The position numbers were made by a program, and so were the translations under genes. A DNA stretch of 64,000 bases from positions 1 to 64,000 of the forward strand of contig JAEXRM010000033.1 of assembly GCA_023440865.1 (NCBI GenBank), written 5' to 3'. The stretch is from Bacillota bacterium (GTDB taxonomy: Bacteria > Bacillota > Clostridia > DSM-8532). A model generated the notes under the pieces. The model was given only the letters and a program-made list of their open reading frames with translations, was not told where the DNA came from and searched no databases. Every line of letters starts with the position of its first letter. Within the stretch, counting starts at the first letter, position 1. Of this stretch, positions 35,486 to 44,574 are shown piece by piece.

Positions 35486-37138
35486 ATGAAGCTCGTCATC
35501 ATCGGCGCGGTTGCCGCAGGCACCTCGGCCGCCGCCAAGGCCCGACGGAATGATGAAACCGCAGAGATCGTGATCTATGAAAAAGACACCGACATCTCCT
35601 ATTCGGCATGCGGCATGCCCTACTACCTCGCCGGCCTCATCCGGAACCTGGAGGCGCTTTCCCCGCGCAACCCGGCCTATTTCCGCGACAAGTACGACGT
35701 AAACATCCGCACCGGACACGAGGTGCTGGAGATCCAGCCCGACCGGAACACGCTGCTGGTCCGGAACCTCGACACGGGCGAGGTGTTCCCGGACACCTAC
35801 GACACCCTGATCCTCGCAACCGGCGCCCGGGCCGTCCTGCCGCCCCTTCCGGGGTTGTTCCTGCCGCATGTCTTTCCGCTGCGCACCCTGAACGACATGA
35901 ACCGGATCGACACATTCCTCAAGTCTGCCAGTCCCAAACGGGCCGTCATCCTCGGCACCGGCTTCATCGGGCTGGAGTGCTGCGAAGCGCTTGCCGGTCT
36001 GGGCCTGCAGGTGACCCTGGTGGAAAAGCTGCCCCAGGTCACGCCGGGTCTGGATGCGGACATGGCCCGACTGGTGGAGGACCATCTGCGGGAAAAGGGC
36101 GTGTCGGTCCATACCGGCAACGGCGTCGCCCAGGTGGAACCGGAACAGGTGGCGCTGACCGACGGAACCGCACTGCCGGCGGACCTGGTCATCGTCGCCA
36201 CCGGCGTCCGGCCGAACAGGGAGCTCGCCGAGGCCGCCGGCATCCGGCTTGGGCCGACCGGCGCCATCGCGGTGGATGAGCGGATGCAGACGAACCTGCC
36301 GCACATTCTGGCCTGCGGCGACTGCATCGAGCAGACCCATCTGGTGACCGGCAAACCCGTATATCGGCCGCTCGGTTCCACGGCGAACAAGACCGGGCGC
36401 ATCGCGGGCGATGTGGCAACCGGGGGTTCCCTCGCGTTCCGCGGCATCCTGGGCACGGGCATCTTCCGCCTGTTTGACCGGACCGTCGCCCAAACGGGGC
36501 TTTCCGAGCGGGAAGCCGTCGCCGCGGGATACGAGGTGGTCGTCAGTCACAACATCAAGCCCGATCGTCCGGAGTATATGGGCGGACGGGAAATGACCAT
36601 CAAGTCCGTCGCAGACAGGGCGACAGGCCGGCTGCTCGGCGTGCAGATCGTCGGCGAAGCGGGCGTCGACAAGCGCATCGACGTGTTCGCGACCGCCATC
36701 AGCTTCGGTGCGCGGGCGGAGGACCTGTTCCACCTCGATCTGGCATACGCCCCGCCGTTCGCCACCACGAAGGATCCGGTCCACTACACCGGCATGATCC
36801 TGGAGAATGCGCTGCACCGGAACCGGCCGCTGATGACGCCGGACACGCTCGAGGAACTGATCGGCTCCGGCCGGCCGTACACGCTGATCGACGCCCGGGT
36901 GGAAAAGCAGTACGATGCGGGGCATATCCCGACGGCACGGAGCATTCCGCAGGATAAGCTTCGGCAGGCGGCCGGGACACTCGATCCGGATGTGCCCGCC
37001 ATCACCTACTGCAACAAGGGCGTGACCGGGAACGCCGCACAGAACATCCTGCTGGGGAAGGGCATCCGGACGGTGTACAACCTGTCGGGCGGCTATCGCA
37101 TGTACAGGGGCGGAAAGCGCCCGCGCCCCAATGCCTGA
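35486..37138 (+). CDS. CoA-disulfide reductase-type FAD oxidoreductase with C-terminal rhodanese domain
   Basis: ATG 35486 follows AAAGGAGG. The 550-residue protein has an FAD-binding start (VIIGAVAAGTSAAAKARR), the redox Cys42 of the CoADR group (YSACGMPYY), an NAD-binding domain (about 150-270, GTGFIGLECCEAL), a dimerisation domain, and a rhodanese domain (about 455-550) with active Cys509 in AITYCNKGVTG. Such CoADR-Rhd fusions reduce CoA disulfide or persulfides with NAD(P)H. Its place between acr3 and the NapH-like gene suggests thiol or sulfur redox supporting arsenic detoxification; the true substrate is unknown. Confidence 0.88.
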   Translation: MKLVIIGAVAAGTSAAAKARRNDETAEIVIYEKDTDISYSACGMPYYLAGLIRNLEALSPRNPAYFRDKYDVNIRTGHEVLEIQPDRNTLLVRNLDTGEVFPDTYDTLILATGARAVLPPLPGLFLPHVFPLRTLNDMNRIDTFLKSASPKRAVILGTGFIGLECCEALAGLGLQVTLVEKLPQVTPGLDADMARLVEDHLREKGVSVHTGNGVAQVEPEQVALTDGTALPADLVIVATGVRPNRELAEAAGIRLGPTGAIAVDERMQTNLPHILACGDCIEQTHLVTGKPVYRPLGSTANKTGRIAGDVATGGSLAFRGILGTGIFRLFDRTVAQTGLSEREAVAAGYEVVVSHNIKPDRPEYMGGREMTIKSVADRATGRLLGVQIVGEAGVDKRIDVFATAISFGARAEDLFHLDLAYAPPFATTKDPVHYTGMILENALHRNRPLMTPDTLEELIGSGRPYTLIDARVEKQYDAGHIPTARSIPQDKLRQAAGTLDPDVPAITYCNKGVTGNAAQNILLGKGIRTVYNLSGGYRMYRGGKRPRPNA

Positions 37139-37304
37139 TTTGGTATGCCCGGGCAAGACGAAGCGGAGGGCCTTTCCGGCCCGCGCATCCTTTTCCCGGT
37201 TTCATGACGGAACGCCATGCAGAGTTCCACAATTCGCCATCCTTTTGTCACATCCCGGTGATAGGATGCGAATGAATCAAGACATCCTGCACGGAGGGAA
37301 CGCC

Positions 37305-38165
37305 ATGACAACGACCGCCCGTCCCCGCAAACAACGGAAGGTTTCCAGGAAGCTGCGCGCACGCACCCTCGTCCAGATCCTCTTCCTTGTGCTGGTGGCG
37401 GCCATCAGCGCCAATGCGGCGCTGGAGAAGACCGGCCTGTCCATCCCGCTTCTTTCCACCGCCTCCCTGCACGCCATCTGTCCGTTCGGCGGCGTGGTGA
37501 CAGTCTGGCAGTTCCTCACGACCGGCACGTTCATCCAGAAGATCCACGAATCCTCCCTCATCCTGATGTCGGCCGTCCTGCTCCTTTCCCTGGTGTTCGG
37601 GCCGGTCTTCTGCGGATGGGTCTGCCCGCTCGGTTCCATCCAGGAAGCCATCGGGAAGCTGGGGAAGCGCCTGCTGAAAAAGCGCTACAACCATATGCTT
37701 CCGGAACGGGTGGACAAGGTGCTCCGGTATGCCCGGTACCTGCTGATGGCGCTGGTCATCGTGAACACCGCGATTTCCGGGAAGCTGATGTTCCAGACCA
37801 TCGACCCCTATTACGCACTGTTCAACTTCTGGACGAACGAGGTTGCCATCGGCGCCTACATCGTGCTCGGTGCGACCCTGCTCCTGTCGTTGGTGGTGGA
37901 GCGGCCCTGGTGCAAGTATGCCTGCCCGTACGGAGCGCTGCTCGGTCTGACGAACCTCATCCGGCTCCTGCCCATCCGTCGGAACCCCACCACCTGCATA
38001 TCCTGCGGCGCATGCGACAAGGCATGCCCGATGAACATCCGCGTCTCCGCCTCGAAAGCCGTTCGCGACCATCAATGCATCAGCTGCCTCAAATGCACGT
38101 CGGAATCGGCATGCCCCATCAAAAACACAGTCGCGGTCACGACGAAGGGAGGATTCGACGCATGA
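37305..38165 (+). CDS. NapH/YccM-like iron-sulfur membrane protein
   Basis: ATG 37305 follows GGAGGG. The 286-residue protein has a basic N-terminus and about five membrane segments, with membrane-face cysteine motifs FCGWVCPLGS and WCKYACPYGAL. Two C-terminal 4Fe-4S motifs follow (CISCGACDKACPM and CISCLKC...ACP). Such proteins pass electrons between a membrane quinol or ferredoxin and a partner. Its partner is probably the protein encoded next, whose ATG overlaps its stop (ATGA). Confidence 0.88.
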   Translation: MTTTARPRKQRKVSRKLRARTLVQILFLVLVAAISANAALEKTGLSIPLLSTASLHAICPFGGVVTVWQFLTTGTFIQKIHESSLILMSAVLLLSLVFGPVFCGWVCPLGSIQEAIGKLGKRLLKKRYNHMLPERVDKVLRYARYLLMALVIVNTAISGKLMFQTIDPYYALFNFWTNEVAIGAYIVLGATLLLSLVVERPWCKYACPYGALLGLTNLIRLLPIRRNPTTCISCGACDKACPMNIRVSASKAVRDHQCISCLKCTSESACPIKNTVAVTTKGGFDA

Positions 38166-38950
38166 AACTCCGTTTCAGTTCCGGACTCCTCGCCATCGTG
38201 ATTCCCGCCGTACTGTTCGGCAGCGTCGCTCTCTCCTCCACTCTCGGCCTGTGGCGGACCACCACGGACAAGATTCCCGCCAGGTACGCATCGGGCGCCG
38301 AGGCCGGCCAGTACAACCCGATGGATATCCGGGGCTCCTATGATTTCGGCGCCATCAGCGATCTGTTCGGCATCCCGCTGGCGGATCTTGCAACAGCCTT
38401 CTCGGTGCCCGAAGGCACGGACGCGGCATCTTTCCAGGTCAAGCTGCTGGAAGAGATGTGGGCTGATGCGGATACGGGCGGACTGGAGGTCGGCACCGAT
38501 TCCGTCCGCCTGTTCGTCGCCTTCTACAAGGGACTCCCCATCGATATGGCTGATACGACCGGCTTGCCCGGCGCCGCGGCGGATCTCGTGATGGCGGGCG
38601 GCACACCGACCGCGGCGCAGCAGGCCTTTCTGGCGGCGCATCGCGTGACGGGAGCGCCAACAGGCCTTGCCGACACGGCATCCGCCGAGGAGACAGCTGC
38701 ACCGGGGGATGCGTCCGCCGGTTCGGCAACCCCGGATGGGGAAGAGACCGAACGCAAGGTCAAGGGCACCACCACCTGGAAGGAGGTGCTCGACTGGGGC
38801 GTGCCGCAGGCAGACCTGGAGGCGGCGTTCGGCGGAGAAATCAAGTCCCTGTCTGTCCTGATCAAGGATGACTGCACCGCCCGCGGGGTGGAATTCTCCC
38901 CGGTGAAAAGCCGGTTGCAGGAACTGGTCGACGCGTTGCCCGCCGATTGA
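38162..38950 (+). CDS. Exported protein paired with the NapH-like protein, function unknown
   Basis: The 262-residue product starts with a signal anchor (LLAIVIPAVLFGSVALSS). It contains two related modules, GSYDFGAISDLFGIPLADLATAF at about 60-85 and TTWKEVLDWGVPQADLEAAF at about 200-220, joined by an Ala/Thr/Glu-rich linker. Similar proteins occur next to 4Fe-4S NapH-type genes in anaerobes. It overlaps that gene by 4 bases. I do not recognise a catalytic motif. Confidence 0.7.
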   Translation: MKLRFSSGLLAIVIPAVLFGSVALSSTLGLWRTTTDKIPARYASGAEAGQYNPMDIRGSYDFGAISDLFGIPLADLATAFSVPEGTDAASFQVKLLEEMWADADTGGLEVGTDSVRLFVAFYKGLPIDMADTTGLPGAAADLVMAGGTPTAAQQAFLAAHRVTGAPTGLADTASAEETAAPGDASAGSATPDGEETERKVKGTTTWKEVLDWGVPQADLEAAFGGEIKSLSVLIKDDCTARGVEFSPVKSRLQELVDALPAD

Positions 38951-38981
38951 GGCCGCAGCGGTTCCCGTATCAAGCCGACGC

Positions 38982-39035
38982 ACAGGCGTCCCCCTGCCCC
39001 GCCACAGTTTGGCGAAAGCACGGGGACGCCTGTTT
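38982..39035 (+). terminator. Terminator of the acr3 operon
   Basis: A perfect 12-bp stem (ACAGGCGTCCCC at 38982-38993, complement at 39022-39033) is followed by TTTC, 32 bases after the last stop codon of the operon. Confidence 0.7.
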
Positions 39036-39061
39036 CATGAGGGGTAACGTGGCGCCGCATC

Positions 39062-39173
39062 TGATACAGGGGAAAACCGGGGCCACATCTGATACAGGGG
39101 TAAAGCGGCGGTGCATCTGATACAGGAGAAAAGCGGCGCCGCTTCTGATACAGGGGAAAACCGGCATCGCATC
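39062..39173 (+). repeat. 28-bp tandem repeat, four full copies plus degenerate flanking copies
   Basis: Copies start at 39062, 39090, 39118 and 39146, each beginning TGATACAGGGG or a close variant and ending CGCATC or similar. A degenerate copy precedes (39035-39061) and a truncated one follows at 39174. The middle of each unit varies. There are no spacers, so it is not a CRISPR array. It lies between the acr3 operon terminator and the HD gene. Confidence 0.92.
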
Positions 39174-39220
39174 TGATACACTGAACGGGAGCATGAAAAG
39201 AACACCGGCAGGAGGCTCCC

Positions 39221-39721
39221 ATGGACGACATCGCCTTGACCGTCACCGCCATGATCGCATACGATGCGGGCGATCTGCGCCGCATCCAGCACTTTCTCAA
39301 GGTGCACGGCCTGGCCCGCGTGATCGGCCAGGGCGAGACCCTCGATGCGCAAACCCAGATGGTGCTGGAGCTGGCGGCCGTCACCCACGACATCGGCATC
39401 CACAACAGCGAACGGAAATATGGTTCCGCCGCGGGATCCTGGCAGCAGACCGAAGGTCCGCCCGAAGCCGGAGCGCTCCTCTCGCGGCTGGGATTCGACG
39501 CAACCGTCATCGAACGCGTTTGCTGGCTCATCGCCCATCACCACACCTACGACAACATGCGGGACATCGACCACCAGATTCTTGTGGAGGCGGACTTCCT
39601 GGTCAACCTGCATGAGGACGGCGCCTCCGCGGACGCGATCCGCAGCGTCCGGGAGAAGATCTTCCGGACAAAAACAGGGCTGCGGCTGCTCGATCACATG
39701 TTCGCACCCCGCGAGGCGTAG
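39221..39721 (+). CDS. HD-domain phosphohydrolase
   Basis: ATG 39221 follows AGGAGG with a 5-base spacer. The 166-residue protein is a single HD domain with His24, the His56-Asp57 pair in VTHDIGIH, and His106-His108 in LIAHHHTY, followed by a conserved Asp region (ILVEADFLVNLHE). Small HD proteins of this type hydrolyse phosphate esters or nucleotides with divalent metals; the substrate cannot be given. It stands alone between repeat arrays. Confidence 0.8.
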   Translation: MDDIALTVTAMIAYDAGDLRRIQHFLKVHGLARVIGQGETLDAQTQMVLELAAVTHDIGIHNSERKYGSAAGSWQQTEGPPEAGALLSRLGFDATVIERVCWLIAHHHTYDNMRDIDHQILVEADFLVNLHEDGASADAIRSVREKIFRTKTGLRLLDHMFAPREA

Positions 39722-39807
39722 CGGCAAAGGCGGCCACCTGTTCCCGGTTCCGCACGTGGCAGCCCTTTCGAGACGGCCGACCAGGTGTGCGGCAGCGACG
39801 CAGCGTT

Positions 39808-39910
39808 GAACGCGTGCGAGGGCGTGCGGCGCGGCAGCGGTGCCGAGCGGAACGCGTATGCCGGCGTGCGGTACGGCAGCGGTGCCGAACGGAACACCTG
39901 TTCAGGCGCG
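39808..39910 (+). repeat. 42-bp tandem repeat in the gap before the AraC/GyrI regulator
   Basis: Copies start at 39808 and 39850 (GAACGCGTGCGAGGGCGTGC and a variant), with a truncated third at 39892. Part of the unit also precedes the first copy. The 304-base gap 39722-40025 holds nothing else recognisable apart from the ribosome binding site of the next gene. Confidence 0.85.
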
Positions 39911-40025
39911 TGTTGCCGCGACCGGACGATGCTTCGGACAAATCATCCGATTCCACGACATGGCCAAGCCCGCCCTGACGCGATATGCTGGTGCCGGATG
40001 GATATCCGTGACGGAGGAACCGAGC

Positions 40026-41501
40026 GTGGACTGGATCCAAAGCCTGTCAAAAGCCATCAGGCATGTGGAGGACAACCTGACGGACGACCTGTCCGTGGAC
40101 GAGGTGGCGCGCCAGGCGTATGCGTCGGGCGCCCATTTCCAGTTCGTGTTCCACGTCGTGACGGGGATGACCATCGGCGAGTACATCCGGAACCGGCGGC
40201 TGAGCCGGGCGGCACAGGATCTGCTACAGGCGGGCGCAAAGGTCGCCGACGTGGCGGCGCGCTACCGGTATGAAACACCGGAAAGCTTCTCCAAGGCATT
40301 CACCCGGTTCCACGGCGTATCGCCCTCCCGGCTGCAGCGGGGGCAGGCGCGCCTGTTCCATCCGCTGAAAATCCGCATCGCCATCGAAGGAGGGTTCGAC
40401 ATGTCACAATCGTTTGTGGAGGCATTTCATCTTCTCGATTGGACGGAGATTGACGCGCAACCGGCTTCATCCCCGACCGCAGCCGAGAAATACCACCGCC
40501 TCGTCACGTGGGCGGGCGAGGCGAGAGGCCGCAATCCGGAGGTCTTCGACGCATTGACCGACTGGATCCGCGACGACGCCCAATGGCGCGACGACACGCT
40601 TGCGGAGAACGGGCAGATTCTGATGCAGGGCGTGCTCGCGCGGTTCCGGGAGCAGAACGCCCGCTTGCGGTCTTACCTGCGGGCGCTCGAGCCGTCCGGC
40701 GTTGTCAACCCGGCGGTGTTCGTGGCGTTGGACCGCTTCGACCGGGAACTGTCGGGGCAGGCGCACGAGCCGTCGCTCCGGGAACCCGTCGCCCGCGTCT
40801 TCGCCGACTTTTCGGCCATGCGGGAGCGTGGTGTCCGGGAGAAGATCGCCGGCAACCGAACCGGCCCGACCGGCACGAACACGGTGGACCTGTTCGGCTA
40901 CATCAACTGCCTGAAGGACGACGACGCCCAGGTGCAGTGGGCGCTGTTCATGCCTGACATGGTCAAGGCCCAGCAGCAGGGCTTCCAGGTGGAAAGCTTC
41001 CACTACCGGCGCCTGCCCGCCATGCGCTTCATCGGGCGGGAAGGGCCGCAACTCGAAAGCCCGGAAGCGCGCAAGGCGCTGTTCGACACGCTGGATGCCC
41101 TGCGCGATGATCAGTCGGACTTCCCCCACGACCTGCTGTTCATGCACCACGACGGCATGGGTGTGGATGTCGGCCCGTGGCATGGGTTGTGGGGCCGGTT
41201 CATGAAGGCGGATGCGCCGGTTCCGGAAGGGTTCCTCCACTTCGACTTCGTGACCGAACCCGATGACAAGGCGGGACCGCCCTATGTCTCGCAGTTCGCC
41301 TTCGCCACCTTCTCCGGCGACATCGATGCGATGCACCGCCGGGAGGGCTACGACTGCGACGCGATGTACGATGTCACGCGCAACATCCTGCTCGGGCAGG
41401 GCATCTGCATCCCCTACCCGGGCAAGTACTGGACGGCGGAGGTCTTCCTTGACGGTTTCGACAAACCGGGCACCGCGTATCTGTTCGGCGTGCTGCTGTA
41501 G
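40026..41501 (+). CDS. AraC-family regulator with C-terminal GyrI-like effector domain
   Basis: GTG 40026 follows GGAGGA by 8 bases; longer frames run into the upstream repeat and are rejected. The 491-residue protein has an N-terminal AraC helix-turn-helix pair (about 1-105), a helical region of unknown role (about 120-290), and a GyrI-like small-molecule domain (about 290-491, with FHYRRLPAMRFIGREGP near its start). This architecture resembles regulators of drug or stress response such as Rob/BmrR relatives. No obvious target is adjacent. Confidence 0.82.
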   Translation: MDWIQSLSKAIRHVEDNLTDDLSVDEVARQAYASGAHFQFVFHVVTGMTIGEYIRNRRLSRAAQDLLQAGAKVADVAARYRYETPESFSKAFTRFHGVSPSRLQRGQARLFHPLKIRIAIEGGFDMSQSFVEAFHLLDWTEIDAQPASSPTAAEKYHRLVTWAGEARGRNPEVFDALTDWIRDDAQWRDDTLAENGQILMQGVLARFREQNARLRSYLRALEPSGVVNPAVFVALDRFDRELSGQAHEPSLREPVARVFADFSAMRERGVREKIAGNRTGPTGTNTVDLFGYINCLKDDDAQVQWALFMPDMVKAQQQGFQVESFHYRRLPAMRFIGREGPQLESPEARKALFDTLDALRDDQSDFPHDLLFMHHDGMGVDVGPWHGLWGRFMKADAPVPEGFLHFDFVTEPDDKAGPPYVSQFAFATFSGDIDAMHRREGYDCDAMYDVTRNILLGQGICIPYPGKYWTAEVFLDGFDKPGTAYLFGVLL

Positions 41502-41623
41502 GGATGCCCAAGTCCGGTGGCAGGCGGCGTCCGCCTGCTATGCCATCCTCATCGGCGTCCGCCGTCGCGGAAACCGGCATCACGCTTCGGACACGGGATG
41601 CGCCTGCGGCATACGGAACGGGG

Positions 41624-43561
41624 TCACGCGCCCGCCCCCCCGAAGAAGCGGCTTTCCAGCATCGCGCACAACGCGTGGTAGACCGGCAGATGGTACTCCT
41701 GCACACGATAGGCGTCCGAAGCCGGCACCCGGATGAGCACATCCGCGACCGCCGCCAGCCGTCCGCCGGTCGCGCCGGTCATGCAGAGGGTCGCAAGCCC
41801 CATCGACTTGGCGACCTTGACGGCATTCACCACGTTCGCGGCGTCCCCAGACGTGCTGATGCCGACCAGCACATCCCCCTTCCGGCCATACCCGTACACC
41901 TGCTGGGCAAAGGTCATGTCACCGGCAACATCATTGGCATAGGCGGTTGCGAGGGCCGTCTGGCTCACCAGGGAGATTGCCGGGATCCCCTGCTGCAGCC
42001 GGTCGCCCAGCAGCTCCCCTTCCAGCGGGAACATGCGGACCAGGCGCTCCCTGTCCGCATCGGGGATCCGGCGCTTCAGGAGGAATCCTTTCATCAGCTC
42101 GCCGACCATGTGCTCCGCATCCGCTGCACTGCCGCCATTGCCGCAGACCAGCAGCTGGCCGCCGGCCGCATGGCAGGCCTCCATCAGCCCGAACGCGGCC
42201 ATGATGTCCCGCCTGCATGCCTCCAGGGCCGGGTATCGGACAAGCAGGTGTGAAAGGATCGCCTCCGATCCGCCATGCTTCTCCTTCTCCGCGCCGACAG
42301 GGGCCACAGGCACCGGCTTGATGAAAGCCGGCTCCATGGAGGCCGGATTTCCCGCCATTTCGGCGACCGTTGTCGGACACGTCACCGCTGCGTTTTGCGG
42401 GGCGGGTGCCCCCCGTCCCGCAACCGGCATGTCGGTGTTCCGTTGCCGCCGCATCCCCTCGAGCCGGTCGGCAAGCTCCGCCGGTGAGGCCGTGCCGGTC
42501 GTCGCCAGCTTGCCGATGGTCACCGCCGCCGCGAGATTCCCCAGGAAGGCCGCCTCGCGCATCGCCGCACCTGCCGCCAGGGCACACGCGAATGCCGAAA
42601 GGAAGCTGTCCCCCGCACCGCAGATGTCCACCGGCGGTGCAACCGGCGCGGCGGGAACCAGGACACAACTGCCATCCTCCACCACCAGGCTCCCCCGGTC
42701 CCCCAGGGTCATGCACACCCGGCTTCCCGTCCTCTCCGCAAGGAGACAGGCGGCCGACTGAAAATCGGAGAGCGTCGCATCGGCATGATAGGCGGCACCC
42801 ACGGCACGCATCCCCTCCACCTCATTGGGCTTGAGGCAGGCGCCCGCATACTGTTCGATCCGGTGCCGGCTGTCCACGACCACCGGAAGACCCTGTTCCG
42901 CATACCGGACCACCCGCGCCCGAACGGCCTCCGTCACGCATCCGAACTGCTGCTGGTCGCATACGCAGAGTACGTCCAGCTGCGCCACCGCGGCGTCGAG
43001 GCTTTCCAGCAAGGCCGCTTCCGCCTCCCGCGGCAAGGGGGCGCGGTTGTTGAAGTCGATGCGCGGATCCTCGTAAACGGCCGGGGACAAGCCGTGTCGC
43101 ATCGGCTTGCAAAAGGTTTCCGTCACGGTGCGGGCGCTCGTGACGAGACCGGACGGATCCACTCCGCTGGCCGTCAGGGCGTCAAGGAGCAGCCCGCGCC
43201 GCCAGTCGGAGCCGACGACACCGAACGTGCGCACGCTTCTGGGCCGCAGTGCCGCCAGATTGGCCGCCACATTGCCGCCGCCGCCGGGGGACATGCTCTC
43301 CCGGACGACCGGCAGCGTGTAATGGGGCGATTCCCGCGACAGCTCGCTGCGGGTGACGTCGGCATGCCAGTACACGTCGAGGCAGATGTCCCCGACCAGT
43401 CCGACGCGCAGGCCGCGAATCCGCCGGAGCAGGTCGTCCAGCCGCTCGCGGCCGAAGCCCGCATCGGTTGCCGGTGCGGGCGCGCCACACCCCCTTCCGG
43501 CAACGGCGCCCCGCGAAACGGCCTCCATACGCGATGCCATAGACCGCGCCTTACCTGTCAT
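41624..43561 (-). CDS. Fused PfkB sugar kinase (HldE-N type) and GmhA-type SIS isomerase
   Basis: The start 43561 overlaps the upstream stop by 11 bases. The 645-residue protein has a RfaE/HldE-like kinase domain (about 50-370: SPGGGGNVAANLAAL, DSRHRI, CLKPNEVEG and the anion-hole GAGD at 315-318). A 60-residue linker follows, then a SIS domain (about 435-640) with the GmhA signature CGNGGSAADAEHMVGELMKGF beginning at 473, and ISTSGDAANVVNA. GmhA makes D-glycero-D-manno-heptose 7-phosphate from sedoheptulose 7-phosphate, and HldE-N phosphorylates it at C1. The fusion would join consecutive steps. The usual HldE adenylyltransferase domain is absent. Confidence 0.85.
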   Translation of the reverse strand: MTGKARSMASRMEAVSRGAVAGRGCGAPAPATDAGFGRERLDDLLRRIRGLRVGLVGDICLDVYWHADVTRSELSRESPHYTLPVVRESMSPGGGGNVAANLAALRPRSVRTFGVVGSDWRRGLLLDALTASGVDPSGLVTSARTVTETFCKPMRHGLSPAVYEDPRIDFNNRAPLPREAEAALLESLDAAVAQLDVLCVCDQQQFGCVTEAVRARVVRYAEQGLPVVVDSRHRIEQYAGACLKPNEVEGMRAVGAAYHADATLSDFQSAACLLAERTGSRVCMTLGDRGSLVVEDGSCVLVPAAPVAPPVDICGAGDSFLSAFACALAAGAAMREAAFLGNLAAAVTIGKLATTGTASPAELADRLEGMRRQRNTDMPVAGRGAPAPQNAAVTCPTTVAEMAGNPASMEPAFIKPVPVAPVGAEKEKHGGSEAILSHLLVRYPALEACRRDIMAAFGLMEACHAAGGQLLVCGNGGSAADAEHMVGELMKGFLLKRRIPDADRERLVRMFPLEGELLGDRLQQGIPAISLVSQTALATAYANDVAGDMTFAQQVYGYGRKGDVLVGISTSGDAANVVNAVKVAKSMGLATLCMTGATGGRLAAVADVLIRVPASDAYRVQEYHLPVYHALCAMLESRFFGGAGA

Positions 43562-44558
43562 CCCCGACTCCCTTCTCCACTTCGGGCAGCAGCGCGACCA
43601 GCCGCTTGTGCAGATTCGGGACGGTGAGGCGATGGTCGCCGCAGAAATGCCAGCCCGCGCCCCCGAGGCTTGTCGGCCGGTTGAGGATGTTCTTTCTGGG
43701 CCGGTAGTAGTACTGGGGATGATCCGGGCCCAGCGGCGCGCGCCAGTCGCCCAGATCGACCAGGTCGAAGTTCGCCGTTGTGATCCGGGCCACGGGATAC
43801 CCCAGGTTGCGTGCAATCGACAACGCCTTGAGAAACACCTCGGGTCCGATGACGGCCGAGCCGAAATTCATGAAAACCCCGCCATCGAGACGGGAAACCG
43901 CATGACACAGCTTCAGGAAGTCGATGCCGCTGGTTGCCCCGATGGCGCCGAAATCCGCACGGGGATGCTGATGGATGATGTCCGTACCGATCGCGATGTG
44001 GTACGTCGCCGGCACGCCGTTGCACCAGGCCTGGTGCAGGACGCAGTCCGCCTTGTGTGGAAACCGTTCCCCGTGCCGGTCCATGTAGGCCGCAAGGCTT
44101 TCCCCGTACCCGGCTCCCGCGGCGGCGCCCTGCTGCAGCGCCTCGTTCATCCACAGGCCGGTTTCCTCCCACATGCCGAAGGAACCGTCCTCAATGGCCG
44201 TCGGCACGTCCTCGGAGGTGCCGCCATGGCAGGCCAGCTCGAAGTCGTGGATGCTGCCGGCCCCGTTGCTGGAAACATGGGTGACAAGACCGCGGCGGAT
44301 CAGGTCGATGAGGTAGCGGGATAGCCCGCACTTGACCACGTGGGCGCCCATGGACCAGATCACGGGCCTGCCGTTGAGGCGCGCCTGCGCGATGCTTTCA
44401 GCCAGCGCATCGAGCGCGTCGCCGCCCCAGTCGGGCACAGGATCCGTTCCCGGCCTGGCAAGCTGTCCGATGGCGACCAGGTTTTTCCTGTCCCTGACGG
44501 AAAAGGTCCGCACGTCCTGCAGGTCGATCATCCCGGTCTTCCGCCCCATGCCATCCAT
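43551..44558 (-). CDS. Deoxyhypusine-synthase-like protein of sugar/heptose clusters
   Basis: The start 44558 follows GGAGGAGC. The 335-residue protein has the NAD-binding deoxyhypusine-synthase-like fold, with VIWSMGAHVVKCGLSRYLID, HVSSNGAGSIHDFELA and HGGTSEDVPTAI. I recall relatives beside heptose kinase/isomerase genes in other bacteria. True deoxyhypusine synthases modify eIF5A, which bacteria lack, so a sugar- or amine-related reaction is more likely. It lies 16 bases after the HAD gene and overlaps the kinase-isomerase gene. Exact reaction unknown. Confidence 0.75.
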   Translation of the reverse strand: MDGMGRKTGMIDLQDVRTFSVRDRKNLVAIGQLARPGTDPVPDWGGDALDALAESIAQARLNGRPVIWSMGAHVVKCGLSRYLIDLIRRGLVTHVSSNGAGSIHDFELACHGGTSEDVPTAIEDGSFGMWEETGLWMNEALQQGAAAGAGYGESLAAYMDRHGERFPHKADCVLHQAWCNGVPATYHIAIGTDIIHQHPRADFGAIGATSGIDFLKLCHAVSRLDGGVFMNFGSAVIGPEVFLKALSIARNLGYPVARITTANFDLVDLGDWRAPLGPDHPQYYYRPRKNILNRPTSLGGAGWHFCGDHRLTVPNLHKRLVALLPEVEKGVGDDR

Positions 44559-44574
44559 GCCCGCTCCTCCCGCT

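Noticed and set aside
39062..39173. Possible CRISPR array at the 28-bp repeat
   Set aside because: The units are contiguous with no spacers and no cas genes are present. The same holds for the 36-bp array at 33339.
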